NCBI GenBank assembly: GCA_018827585.1
Contig: JAHJXP010000018.1
Span: 1 to 15,249 of the forward strand
From: Pseudomonadota bacterium
GTDB lineage: Bacteria > Desulfobacterota > Syntrophia > Syntrophales > UBA5619
Direction: 5' to 3'
DNA length: 15,249 nucleotides
Made by a program: the position numbers and the translations under genes. Shown here in pieces: positions 6,827 through 14,310 of this stretch (positions are counted from its first letter, which is position 1; every line of letters starts with the position of its first letter). The notes below the pieces were generated by a model. The model saw only the letters and a program-made list of their open reading frames with translations, was not told the DNA's origin and made no database searches.

Positions 6827-8038
6827 TTATCTCCCGTCTTTCATCATCCCCTCGATCCGCAGGCGCAGGGCGCTGAGGCGGATAAACCCCGTCGCATCCT
6901 TCTGGTCGTAGACCCGGTCCTTCTCGAAGGTCGCGAAATCCTCGCTGTAGAGGGAGAAGGGGGATTTTCTTCCCACCACGATGCAGTTTCCCTTGTAGAG
7001 CTTGAGGCGGGCCGTTCCCGTCACCCGCTCCTGGGTCGAGTCAATGAACCGCTGGAGGGTCGCCATTTCCGGGGCGAACCAGAAACCGTTGTAGACAAGC
7101 TGGGCGTATTTTGGGATCAGGGAATCGCGCATCAGCATGACCTCCCGGTCCATCGTGATTGACTCCACCGCCCGGTGGGCGGCCCAGAGCGCCGTCCCGC
7201 CCGGCGTTTCATAGACCCCGCGCGATTTCATACCGACGAAGCGGTTTTCGACCATGTCCACGCGGCCGATGCCGTTTATGCCCGCGATCCGGTTGATGTG
7301 ATCCAGCAGCGCAGCGGGGGTCATGGCAACGCCGTCGACAGAGACGGGGTTCCCCTTCTCGAAGGCGATCTCCACATAGGTCGGCCGGTCGGGCGCCGCC
7401 TCCGGGGAGGCGGTGAGGACGAACATGTCTTCGTTCGGCTCTGCCCAGGGATCCTCTAATATTCCCCCCTCGTGGGAGATGTGCAGCAGGTTTCGGTCAC
7501 TGCTGTAGGGCTTCTCCCTCGTCAGGGGAATCGGGATGCCGTGCATCTCCGCATAATCGATCATCGAGGCGCGCGAATCAAATTTCCAGTGCGCGTCCCG
7601 CCAGGCCGAGATGATCCGGATGGCGGGATTGAGGGCCATGTAGGTCAGCTCGAACCGCACCTGGTCGTTTCCCTTTCCCGTGGCGCCGTGGCAGACCGCA
7701 TCGGCCCCCTCCATTTTTGCGATCTCTAATTGTCTCTTGGCGATAAGCGGTCTTGCGAGGGAGGTCCCCAGGAGATAGGTCCCCTCGTAGAGGGCGTTCG
7801 CCCGCAGGGCCGGAAAGACGAAATCGCAGGCGAATTCCTCCTGCAGATCGTCGATATATATCTTGGCGGCCCCCGTTTTGATCGCCTTTTCCCTCAGCCC
7901 GGCAATCTCTTCCTTCTGGCCGATATCGGCGGCAAAGGCGATCACTTCGCAGCCGTAGGTCTCGATGAGCCACCTTAGGATCACGGAGGTGTCCAGTCCC
8001 CCGGAGTAGGCCAAGACCACTTTTCTGACATCGCTCAC
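6827..8038 (-). CDS. argG: Argininosuccinate synthase
   Basis: Joins citrulline and aspartate with ATP to form argininosuccinate in the cytoplasm. With the start chosen here the protein is 403 residues, the usual length. The N-type ATP pyrophosphatase P-loop AYSGGLDTS lies at 10-18, and the conserved GATGKGNDQVRFE (citrulline/aspartate site) follows in the first third. The frame stays open upstream to 8131, but that extension is encoded by the palindromic repeat. I chose GTG 8038 because AAGGAGGA (8053-8046) precedes it by seven nt and because SDVRKVVLAYSGGLDTS is a normal ArgG N-terminus. It is separated from argF by 182 nt, unlike the other arg genes, and directly abuts argH. A GTG start may moderate its translation. 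Confidence 0.95.
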   Translation of the reverse strand: MSDVRKVVLAYSGGLDTSVILRWLIETYGCEVIAFAADIGQKEEIAGLREKAIKTGAAKIYIDDLQEEFACDFVFPALRANALYEGTYLLGTSLARPLIAKRQLEIAKMEGADAVCHGATGKGNDQVRFELTYMALNPAIRIISAWRDAHWKFDSRASMIDYAEMHGIPIPLTREKPYSSDRNLLHISHEGGILEDPWAEPNEDMFVLTASPEAAPDRPTYVEIAFEKGNPVSVDGVAMTPAALLDHINRIAGINGIGRVDMVENRFVGMKSRGVYETPGGTALWAAHRAVESITMDREVMLMRDSLIPKYAQLVYNGFWFAPEMATLQRFIDSTQERVTGTARLKLYKGNCIVVGRKSPFSLYSEDFATFEKDRVYDQKDATGFIRLSALRLRIEGMMKDGR

Positions 8039-8045
8039 AACACGG

Positions 8046-8053
8046 TCCTCCTT
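8046..8053 (-). promoter_or_regulatory. Ribosome binding site that fixes the argG start
   Basis: AAGGAGGA on the minus strand is a near-perfect Shine-Dalgarno sequence, seven nt before GTG 8038. It begins directly at the outer end of the palindromic repeat (8054), so the repeat stops exactly where the argG translation signal begins. It decides against the longer in-frame start at 8131. Confidence 0.85.
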
Positions 8054-8178
8054 GACGGCTTCGTAAAAAATCCGGATGCTGCGTTGCGCTTCATCCCTCG
8101 TCATTGCGGCGTACGCCAAAGTACGCCTCATTCCTCATGATTCGCGCGCCTTGCCTGCGGCCTTTTTACGAAGCCGTC
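8054..8178. repeat. Palindromic intergenic repeat (MITE-like) between argF and argG
   Basis: A 125-bp element with a perfect 16-bp terminal inverted repeat: GACGGCTTCGTAAAAA at 8054-8069 and its exact reverse complement at 8163-8178. The centre holds a second inverted repeat, 8105-8114 against 8121-8130 (nine of ten match, GTACGCC core) around the six-base loop GCCAAA. Between the arms pairing is weak and interrupted. No protein is supported inside. The minus-strand frame running through it is only an open extension of argG. The organisation fits a dispersed non-autonomous palindromic element; from memory, similar sequences with cgtaaaaag...tacgaag ends occur between genes in Desulfobacterota genomes. 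It may act as an RNA hairpin within the arg transcript. Confidence 0.8.
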
Positions 8179-8200
8179 CCATTTTCACAACTTTTAAAAC

Positions 8201-8216
8201 TTTTTACGAGGTCGTC
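8201..8216. repeat. Third, diverged copy of the repeat end
   Basis: TTTTTACGAGGTCGTC repeats the right arm of the palindromic element (8163-8178) in direct orientation with 14 of 16 bases identical and a pitch of 38 bp. It lies four bp beyond the argF stop. The 22 bp between the two copies are AT-rich. It could be the remnant of a second, partly deleted element or part of a composite element. Confidence 0.7.
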
Positions 8217-8220
8217 CTGC

Positions 8221-9132
8221 TTACTGCATGAGAATTTCCATCACAGCCTTCTGCACGTGCAGGCGGTTCTCCGCCTCGTCGATGATGACGGAGCGGGGGC
8301 CGTCGATGACCTCCGCCGTGATCTCCTCCCCCCGGTGGGCGGGCAGGCAATGCATCACCAGGACGTCCTTCCTCGCCAGGTCGATCAGGGCCTGATTGAC
8401 CTGATAGCCCTTAAACCGCTGCAGACGAGTCTCTCGCTCGCTTTCCTGACCCATGCTGACCCAGACATCGGTATAGACGACATCCGCGTCGCGCAACGCC
8501 TCCGCCGGATCCCGGTGGAGGATCACCCCCGCCGGCGCCTCGGCCATCCCCCGCTTCAGGATCGCCGCATCCGGATCATACCCGGCGGGGCAGGCCAGGT
8601 CAAGGCGAAAGGGCAGCTTCGCGGCGGCGTTGATCCAGGAATTCGCCATGTTGTTCCCGTCCCCGACATAGGCGACCTTCAATCCCTCATAGCCCCCGCG
8701 CTTCTCGATGATCGTGAACAGATCGCTCAGGAGCTGGCAAGGATGGAGGAGATCGGTGAGGCCGTTGATGACCGGGATGGTTGCATAATGGGCGAATTCC
8801 TCCACGGAGGCCTGGGAGAAGGTCCGGATCATGATCCCGTTGAGATAGCGGGACATGATCCGCGCGGTGTCGGCAATGATTTCGCCGCGGTCGATCTGGG
8901 TGTCCCGGCTGCTGAGAAACAGGGCGACGCCGCCCAACTGGTACATCCCCACCTCGAAGGAGATCCGGGTCCGCGTGGACGACTTGTCGAAGATCATCCC
9001 CAGGGTCTTCCCCTTGAGGGGGGTGTGCTCCTTGCCCTCCCGGAGGAGCCTCTTCAGGTAATGGGACCTCTCGAAAACGGCTTCATAATCCGACCTCTCC
9101 AGGTCGTATTCGCTCAGCAGATCCTTTTTCAT
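8221..9132 (-). CDS. argF: Ornithine carbamoyltransferase
   Basis: Transfers the carbamoyl group from carbamoyl phosphate to ornithine, giving citrulline. The 303-residue protein has the carbamoyl-phosphate loop STRTR (52-56), HPCQ (130-133), and the ornithine-side motifs DVWVSMGQE (222-230) and HCLPAHRG (261-268). SMG and HCLP together indicate an ornithine enzyme and not aspartate or N-acetylornithine carbamoyltransferase. The frame is open far upstream into argD, but ATG 9132 overlaps the argD stop as ATGA (9129-9132) and gives the normal N-terminus. Downstream, the gene ends four bp before the first copy of the repeat end. As a normal ArgF it requires free ornithine, hence an ArgJ or ArgE elsewhere in the genome. 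Confidence 0.96.
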   Translation of the reverse strand: MKKDLLSEYDLERSDYEAVFERSHYLKRLLREGKEHTPLKGKTLGMIFDKSSTRTRISFEVGMYQLGGVALFLSSRDTQIDRGEIIADTARIMSRYLNGIMIRTFSQASVEEFAHYATIPVINGLTDLLHPCQLLSDLFTIIEKRGGYEGLKVAYVGDGNNMANSWINAAAKLPFRLDLACPAGYDPDAAILKRGMAEAPAGVILHRDPAEALRDADVVYTDVWVSMGQESERETRLQRFKGYQVNQALIDLARKDVLVMHCLPAHRGEEITAEVIDGPRSVIIDEAENRLHVQKAVMEILMQ

Positions 9133-10316
9133 CTCTCCTCCAGCGCCGCGTCGAGGATCTCCACCGCCTTGTCCACATCCGCCCGGGTGAGGATCAGCGG
9201 GGGAACAAAGCGCAGGACGTTGCCGTTGGTGCAGTTGATCAGAAGCCCCCTCTTCATGCACTCGAGAACAAGCTCCGCCCCGGGCTCGGTCAGCTCGACG
9301 GCAAGGATAAGGCCCCTGCCCCTGACCTCCCGGATCCGGGGATGTTTCTCCTTCAGCTCCCCGAGCCTCTTGAGGAAATAATCCCCTACCCGGCGACAGT
9401 TTTCCAGGACGCCTTCCGCCAGGATTGTCTCTAAAACGGTCAGTCCGACGGCCGTCGCCAGCGGGTTCCCCCCGAATGTCGAACCATGACACCCCGGGAC
9501 AAAGGCCGCGGCGATCCGGTCGGTCGCGAGGAGCGCCCCGATGGGGAAACCGTTCCCCAGGGCCTTGGCGATGGTGATCATGTCCGGGGCGACATCCTCC
9601 TGTTCGCAAGCGAACAGGGTCCCCGTCCGCCCGATCCCGGTCTGCACTTCGTCCACGATCATCAGAAGGCCGCGCTCGTCGCAGATCCTCCTGATCCCCT
9701 GCAGATACCCCGGGGCGGGAATGACGACGCCGCTCTCCCCCTGGATCGGCTCGACCAGCACGCCGCAGGTTTTGTCCGCTATGGCCGACTCCAGGGCGGC
9801 CAGGTCGTTGTAGGGAACATGGCGGAATCCTTCCAGCAGCGGGGCGAACCCGGCATGAAACCGCTCCTGCCCCGTCGCCGTCACGGTGGCCAGAGTCCGC
9901 CCGTGAAAGGACTCCTGCATGGCGATCAGTTCGTATTTTCCGCCCATGTTCTCCGAGGCGTATTTCCGGGCCAGCTTGATCGCCGCCTCGTTAGCCTCGG
10001 CGCCGCTGTTGCAGAAAAAGACCTTGTCAAAGGGCGAATTCTCCACGAGGAAGCGCGCCAGAAGGATCTGCGGTTCGATATGGAAGAAGTTCGAAACGTG
10101 GGTGAGGGTTTCCGCCTGCCTTTTAATGGTCTCCACGACCGACGGATGCGAATGGCCGAGGGCGCAGACGGCGATCCCGGCGACCAGATCAAGATAGGAC
10201 TTGCCGTCGTTGTCCCAGACATGAACGCCCAGCCCCCTTGTCAGGACAACGGGAAAACGCTTGTATGTCTGCATGAGGCAGCGCTCGGAAAGGGCAATCA
10301 GCTCTTCTGTAGTCAT
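9129..10316 (-). CDS. argD: Acetylornithine aminotransferase
   Basis: A class III PLP aminotransferase that converts N-acetylglutamate semialdehyde to N-acetylornithine. The 395-residue protein shows NSGAEANEAA (103-112) for the cofactor phosphate, SFHGRT (136-141), the cofactor-nitrogen aspartate D222 in IVDEVQTGIGRTG, and the Schiff-base lysine K251 in ITIAKALGNGFPIGA. HGSTFGGNPLA is also typical. The start ATG lies six nt after the argB stop with GAGGGG upstream, and its own stop overlaps the argF start. Many ArgD enzymes also act on succinyl-diaminopimelate (DapC role). Because no dapC or dapL lies beside the lysine genes here, a dual role is possible but not shown by sequence. Confidence 0.94.
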   Translation of the reverse strand: MTTEELIALSERCLMQTYKRFPVVLTRGLGVHVWDNDGKSYLDLVAGIAVCALGHSHPSVVETIKRQAETLTHVSNFFHIEPQILLARFLVENSPFDKVFFCNSGAEANEAAIKLARKYASENMGGKYELIAMQESFHGRTLATVTATGQERFHAGFAPLLEGFRHVPYNDLAALESAIADKTCGVLVEPIQGESGVVIPAPGYLQGIRRICDERGLLMIVDEVQTGIGRTGTLFACEQEDVAPDMITIAKALGNGFPIGALLATDRIAAAFVPGCHGSTFGGNPLATAVGLTVLETILAEGVLENCRRVGDYFLKRLGELKEKHPRIREVRGRGLILAVELTEPGAELVLECMKRGLLINCTNGNVLRFVPPLILTRADVDKAVEILDAALEER

Positions 10317-10322
10317 CTCGGT

Positions 10323-11240
10323 CTACCCCTCTGACAAAACGATCTCCGTCCCGATCCCCTGATCGGTGAACATCTCTAAAAGAATCGTGTGCTTCAGCCG
10401 GCCGTCCACGATATGGGCCTTCCTCACACCCCCCTTGAGCGCCTTGAGACAGCACTTGACCTTCGGGAACATCCCTCCCCCGATCGTCCCCTCGTCGATC
10501 AGCTTGAGGGTCATTGCTTCATCCATCGCGTGGATCATCTCCCCCTGCCGGTCGAGAACCCCGGGGACGTCGGTCAGCAGGATCAGCTTCTCCGCCATGA
10601 GCGCCGCCGCTATCGCTCCGGCCACCAGATCGGCGTTGATGTTGTACGTCTCCCCCCCGTCGCCGACCCCCGTCGGCGCGATGACCGGAATGACGCCATC
10701 CGCCGTCAGAGAGGAAATCAGGGCCGCATTGATCTTGGTCACCCTCCCCACCAGGCCGATGTCGATGATCTCAGGCGGGGTGTCCTTTATCTTCTCCGCG
10801 CTGAGAAAATATTTCTCCGCCCGGATCAGGCTGTCGTCCTTCCCGCTGAGCCCCACCGCCCTGCCGCCGTTGCGGTTGATCAGGCCGACGATCTCCTTGT
10901 TTACCTTGCCCACGAGGACCATCTCGACGATGTCCATCGTCTCCTGATCGGTCACCCGCATGCCCTGGACGAACTTGGAGTCTTTCCCGAGTTTTTTAAG
11001 GAATCTCCCGATCTGCGGGCCGCCGCCGTGGACCACGACGGGATGGATCCCGATGTATTTCATCATGACCACGTCGCGGGCGAAATTGTTCTTGAGCTCC
11101 TCGTCCACCATCGCGTGGCCGCCGTACTTGATCACGACGGTCTTGCCGTAGAACCGGCGTATATAGGGAAGGGCCTCGAGCAGGATATCAGCCCTCTCCA
11201 CGGATTTCTTCACTGCGTCCATCCCGTTTTCCTCGCCCAT
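10323..11240 (-). CDS. argB: Acetylglutamate kinase
   Basis: Phosphorylates N-acetylglutamate, usually the regulated step of arginine synthesis. The amino-acid kinase core is complete: VIKYGGHAM near the N-terminus (ATP and substrate lysine), VVHGGGPQI, and NINADLVAG. Before it lies an N-terminal helix ending in EALPYIRRFYGKT. Such a mobile helix is characteristic of hexameric, arginine-inhibited kinases, so feedback inhibition is expected (inference). Starts at 11246, 11240 and 11222 are all in frame. I prefer 11240 (305 residues) because GGAGG is about eight nt away; 11246 is too close to it, while 11222 would give a 299-residue protein with GAGGA upstream. It is the first arg gene, about 100 nt after hslU, and is followed by argD six nt later. 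Confidence 0.93.
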   Translation of the reverse strand: MGEENGMDAVKKSVERADILLEALPYIRRFYGKTVVIKYGGHAMVDEELKNNFARDVVMMKYIGIHPVVVHGGGPQIGRFLKKLGKDSKFVQGMRVTDQETMDIVEMVLVGKVNKEIVGLINRNGGRAVGLSGKDDSLIRAEKYFLSAEKIKDTPPEIIDIGLVGRVTKINAALISSLTADGVIPVIAPTGVGDGGETYNINADLVAGAIAAALMAEKLILLTDVPGVLDRQGEMIHAMDEAMTLKLIDEGTIGGGMFPKVKCCLKALKGGVRKAHIVDGRLKHTILLEMFTDQGIGTEIVLSEG

Positions 11241-11275
11241 TCTCATCCCCTCCCGCGCTTCCCCGCCGTTTTCTT

Positions 11276-11313
11276 AAAAAGGTCGGGCTGCGCAAGCGGC
11301 GCGGCCCTGCCCG
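11276..11313 (-). terminator. Possible weak terminator or attenuator between hslU and argB
   Basis: On the minus strand CGGGC (11313-11309) can pair with GCCCG (11288-11284). A shorter inner pairing of GCGC segments is possible, and after ACC the run TTTTT follows (11280-11276). The outer stem is only five base pairs and the loop is large, so termination would be incomplete at best. It sits in the only sizeable gap between the hslVU and arg blocks, where partial transcription stop or a processing site would make sense. No Trp-like leader peptide or ARG box is evident. Confidence 0.35.
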
Positions 11314-11338
11314 CGATGATCCGTTTGCGCTTTTTCTC

Positions 11339-12721
11339 TCAGAGGATATACCGGCTCAGATCCTCGTCCTCCACGATCGCGTCCAACTGTTTGGCCACAT
11401 AGTCCGCGTCGATCACGACCTCCTGGCCTTTCATTTCCGGGGCCTCAAAGGAAATCTCGTCCAGGAGGCTCTCCATGATCGTGTAGAGGCGTCTCGCCCC
11501 GATGTTCTCCATCCGGTCGTTTACCAGCGTCGCCGTCTCCGCGATCGCAGCGATGGCATCCTCCTTAAACGTGATGCGGACCCCCTCGGTCGCCATCATC
11601 TCAATATATTGTTTGACGAGCGCATTGTGCGGCTCGGTGAGGATCCGGATGAATTCCTCCTTGCCGAGAGAGTTTAGCTCCACCCGGATGGGGAAACGGC
11701 CCTGCAGCTCCGGGATCAGGTCCGATGGTTTCGTGGCGCTGAACGCCCCGGCCGCGATGAAGAGGATGTGATCCGTCTTCACCATCCCGTAGCGGGTGTT
11801 CACCGTAGATCCCTCTACGATGGGCAGCAGATCGCGCTGAACCCCCTCCCGCGAGACGTCCGGTCCCTGCGTCTGGTCGCTGCCGACGATCTTGTCGATC
11901 TCGTCCAGGAAGACGATCCCCGACTGCTCTACCCGCTCGATGGCCGTTCTTGTCACCTTTTCCATGTCCACGAGACGCTGGGCCTCTTCCTCGGAGAGGA
12001 TCTCCAGGGCCTCCGGGACCTTCAGGCGTCTTTTTTTCTTCTTCTGGGGGAAGAGATTTCCGAGCATTTCCTTGACGTTGAGCCCCATGTCCTCCATCCC
12101 GGCGGAGGAGAAGATCTCGATCATCGGCGTACTCCGGACCTCGTTCACCTCGATCTCGACGAAACGGCTGTCGAGACGCCCCTCGCGCAGGAAGCGGCGG
12201 AGTTTCTCGCGGGTCGACTCCTGCTCGGGGACGTACTCCGCCGGGAGGGTCGTCCCATTCCCGTCGGCGATCATGTCCATCACCTTCTTTTCCTGGGGTT
12301 TCGGCGGGAGGAGGACGTCTAACAGCCGGTCTTCGGCGAGCTCCGCGGCTTTTGTCCGGACGCTGCCCTGCTCTTCGGATTTGACCATGCCGACGGAAAG
12401 CTCGACGAGGTCGCGGACCATCGATTCCACGTCCCGGCCCACGTAGCCCACCTCGGTGAATTTCGACGCCTCGATCTTGATGAAGGGGGAATTGTCGAGT
12501 TTCGCCAGCCGTCGGGCGATTTCCGTCTTGCCCACGCCGGTGGGTCCGATCATGATGATGTTCTTGGGAGAGATCTCCTCCCCCAGCTCCGCGGAGACAT
12601 TCTGCCGCCGCCATCGGTTGCGGAGCGCGATCGCTACGGCCCGTTTGGCCTTGTGCTGGCCGATGATGTACTGGTCCAGTTTTTCGACGATCTTCCTTGG
12701 CGTCAAATCATCAGAAGACAT
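11339..12721 (-). CDS. hslU: HslU, ATPase subunit of the HslVU protease
   Basis: The AAA+ unfoldase that feeds substrates into the HslV peptidase chamber. The 460-residue protein has the N-terminal LTPRKIVEKLDQYIIGQ (6-22), Walker A GPTGVGKT (59-66), the pore loop GYVG (92-95) and an intermediate I domain (about 105-235, with the charged run KKKKRRLK at 227-234). Walker B FLDEID lies at 271-276, the arginine-finger segment LQGRF at 339-343 and sensor 2 GARRL at 408-412. The C-terminus EDLSRYIL (453-460) is the tail that inserts into HslV. ATG 12721 lies two nt after the hslV stop. The longer upstream frame is inside hslV and is rejected. Motif order and the I domain separate it from ClpX. Confidence 0.97.
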   Translation of the reverse strand: MSSDDLTPRKIVEKLDQYIIGQHKAKRAVAIALRNRWRRQNVSAELGEEISPKNIIMIGPTGVGKTEIARRLAKLDNSPFIKIEASKFTEVGYVGRDVESMVRDLVELSVGMVKSEEQGSVRTKAAELAEDRLLDVLLPPKPQEKKVMDMIADGNGTTLPAEYVPEQESTREKLRRFLREGRLDSRFVEIEVNEVRSTPMIEIFSSAGMEDMGLNVKEMLGNLFPQKKKKRRLKVPEALEILSEEEAQRLVDMEKVTRTAIERVEQSGIVFLDEIDKIVGSDQTQGPDVSREGVQRDLLPIVEGSTVNTRYGMVKTDHILFIAAGAFSATKPSDLIPELQGRFPIRVELNSLGKEEFIRILTEPHNALVKQYIEMMATEGVRITFKEDAIAAIAETATLVNDRMENIGARRLYTIMESLLDEISFEAPEMKGQEVVIDADYVAKQLDAIVEDEDLSRYIL

Positions 12722-12723
12722 AT

Positions 12724-13299
12724 TCAACTCTTTTCCTTTCCGGATTTCTCTTCCGGCGCCTCTTCGAGGTCGAGCTCCTCCACGGTGATCCGGTCGTTCG
12801 TGAAGATGCACAGTTCGGCGGCGATCTTCAGGGATTCCCGCGCAATCTCCGTCGCCGTCAGTTCCGAATAGCGGACCATCGCCCGGGCGGCCGCAAGGGC
12901 GAAAGGCCCTCCCGAACCGATGGCCATCACGTTGTCGTCCGATTCAATGACGTCGCCGTTCCCGGAGATGATCAGGAAGGAATCCCGGCTCACGGCAATC
13001 ATGAGGGCCTCCAGGTGACGGAGCACGCGGTCCGTGCGCCAGTCCTTGGTCAGCTCCACCGCCGCCCTGAGCAGGTTTCCCTTGTACTGTTCCAGTTTCT
13101 GGTCAAAACGATCGAAGAGGGTGAAGGCGTCGGCGGTCGCCCCCGCGAAACCGACGATCACCTGGTTGCGGTAGAGACGGCGGACCTTTCTCGCCCCGTG
13201 TTTCATGATCGTCGTATCCATGGTCACCTGCCCGTCGCCCGCCACGGTGACCTTCCCCCGGTGCTTCACCGCCAGAATGGTTGTTCCTTTGATCTTCAT
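12724..13299 (-). CDS. hslV: HslV, peptidase subunit of the HslVU protease
   Basis: An N-terminal-nucleophile threonine peptidase that forms the two-ring proteolytic core for HslU. The 191-residue protein reads MKIKG before TTILAV, so the catalytic threonine is T6 and a five-residue leader must be removed. GDGQVT (21-26), the basic K38 in ARKVRRLY and GSGGPFALAAARA (128-140) are typical. It continues about 13 residues beyond the family's usual end with a charged tail (about 178-191, ending KSGKEKS). ATG 13299 overlaps the xerC stop as ATGA, and hslU begins two nt after its stop. The order xerC/codV, hslV, hslU also occurs in Bacillus (codV-clpQ-clpY). Confidence 0.96.
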   Translation of the reverse strand: MKIKGTTILAVKHRGKVTVAGDGQVTMDTTIMKHGARKVRRLYRNQVIVGFAGATADAFTLFDRFDQKLEQYKGNLLRAAVELTKDWRTDRVLRHLEALMIAVSRDSFLIISGNGDVIESDDNVMAIGSGGPFALAAARAMVRYSELTATEIARESLKIAAELCIFTNDRITVEELDLEEAPEEKSGKEKS

Positions 13300-14234
13300 C
13301 GCTCGTTTTCCTCTCGTCCCGCCCGCGGATGTGCCTTGTCATAGATTTCCATCAGGCGGCTCACGCTGACCGACGTGTATTTCTGCGTCGTCGAAAGGCT
13401 CCTGTGCCCGAGCATCTCCTGAATGGAACGCAGATCGGCGCCCGCGTTCAGCAGATGCGTGGCAAAGGTGTGGCGGAGGGCGTGGGGGCTGATCTTCCTG
13501 CCGATTCCGCTCTCCTGGACCACCCTTTCCACCACCCGGGCCACCCCCCGCGGATTCATCCTTTTTCCCCGGCGGCTGAGGAACAGCGGCGCCTCGCTTC
13601 CCGCAGCCGGGGCGTTCGGCGAAAGCTCGCCGCGCCTGAGCAGATACGCTTCGATCTCCCGGAGCGCCGGTGTCCCTACGGGAACGATCCGCTCTTTTCT
13701 TCCCTTGCCGCGGACCTTGACGAGTCCTGCCGCAAAATTGACGTCGCCGACATTGAGCCCCGTCAGCTCGCTCAGTCGGATCCCCGCGGAATAGAAAAGC
13801 TCGACCATCGCCCGATCCCGGCGCCCGGAAGGGCTCTCTGGAAATTTCACCTGAAGCACCGAGAGCATTTCATCCACCGACAGGACGACGGGAATGTACT
13901 TTTCCTGCCGGGGGAGCTGCACAAGCTCCGCGGGGTTGAACCCCACCTTCCCCTCCCTGAGGAGATACCCGTAGAAGGAGCGGAGGGCGGCCACCTTCCG
14001 GGAGATGGTCGTCTTCCGGAGTTTCCGCCGGTGGCAGGAGGCCAGGAAAGAGCGGATCGCCATCTGATCTGCGAGAATCCCCTCTTCCTCCCCTGCCGGG
14101 AGCGCGCGCTCAGCGAGAAAAGTCCGGAATTGGCCCAGGTCCGCAAGATAACTCTTCCGGGTATGGGGGGAGAGATTTCTCTCGACCTGCATGTGCCTGC
14201 CGAATTCGGCGATGGCCTGCTCCAAAGCCGTCAT
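13296..14234 (-). CDS. xerC: Tyrosine recombinase XerC
   Basis: A site-specific recombinase that resolves chromosome dimers at dif with a partner (XerD). The 312-residue protein has the N-terminal SAM-like domain (about 3-90, with RNLSPHTRKSYLADL) and the catalytic domain with all expected residues: R153 (AGIRLSEL), K177 (RGKGRKER), H251 and R254 (HALRHTFATHLL), H277 (LGHRSLSTT) and nucleophile Y286. An in-frame ATG at 14288 would add 18 residues but has no ribosome binding site. ATG 14234 has GAGG five nt upstream and gives the usual length. The stop overlaps the hslV start. Because it sits in the conserved xerC-hslVU block, it is more likely the housekeeping enzyme than a phage or integron integrase. 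XerC versus XerD naming rests on context. Confidence 0.92.
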   Translation of the reverse strand: MTALEQAIAEFGRHMQVERNLSPHTRKSYLADLGQFRTFLAERALPAGEEEGILADQMAIRSFLASCHRRKLRKTTISRKVAALRSFYGYLLREGKVGFNPAELVQLPRQEKYIPVVLSVDEMLSVLQVKFPESPSGRRDRAMVELFYSAGIRLSELTGLNVGDVNFAAGLVKVRGKGRKERIVPVGTPALREIEAYLLRRGELSPNAPAAGSEAPLFLSRRGKRMNPRGVARVVERVVQESGIGRKISPHALRHTFATHLLNAGADLRSIQEMLGHRSLSTTQKYTSVSVSRLMEIYDKAHPRAGREENER

Positions 14235-14310
14235 CCCTGCCTCAAGAAAATAATCGCCACGAAAGGATCCCCTCTGCCTTCCCTTCATGGCGGAAAAAAT
14301 GCAGCGCTTT

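Noticed and set aside
8133..9609. A long upstream extension of argF reaching into argD, and other plus-strand frames across the arg genes
   Set aside because: The ATGA overlap at 9129-9132 and the normal ArgF N-terminus fix the start. The extension is an out-of-frame reading of argD.
14235..14310. A promoter or terminator between the bifunctional nuclease gene and xerC
   Set aside because: The stretch has short T runs but no stem in front of them and no convincing -35/-10 pair, so it is treated as a plain spacer.
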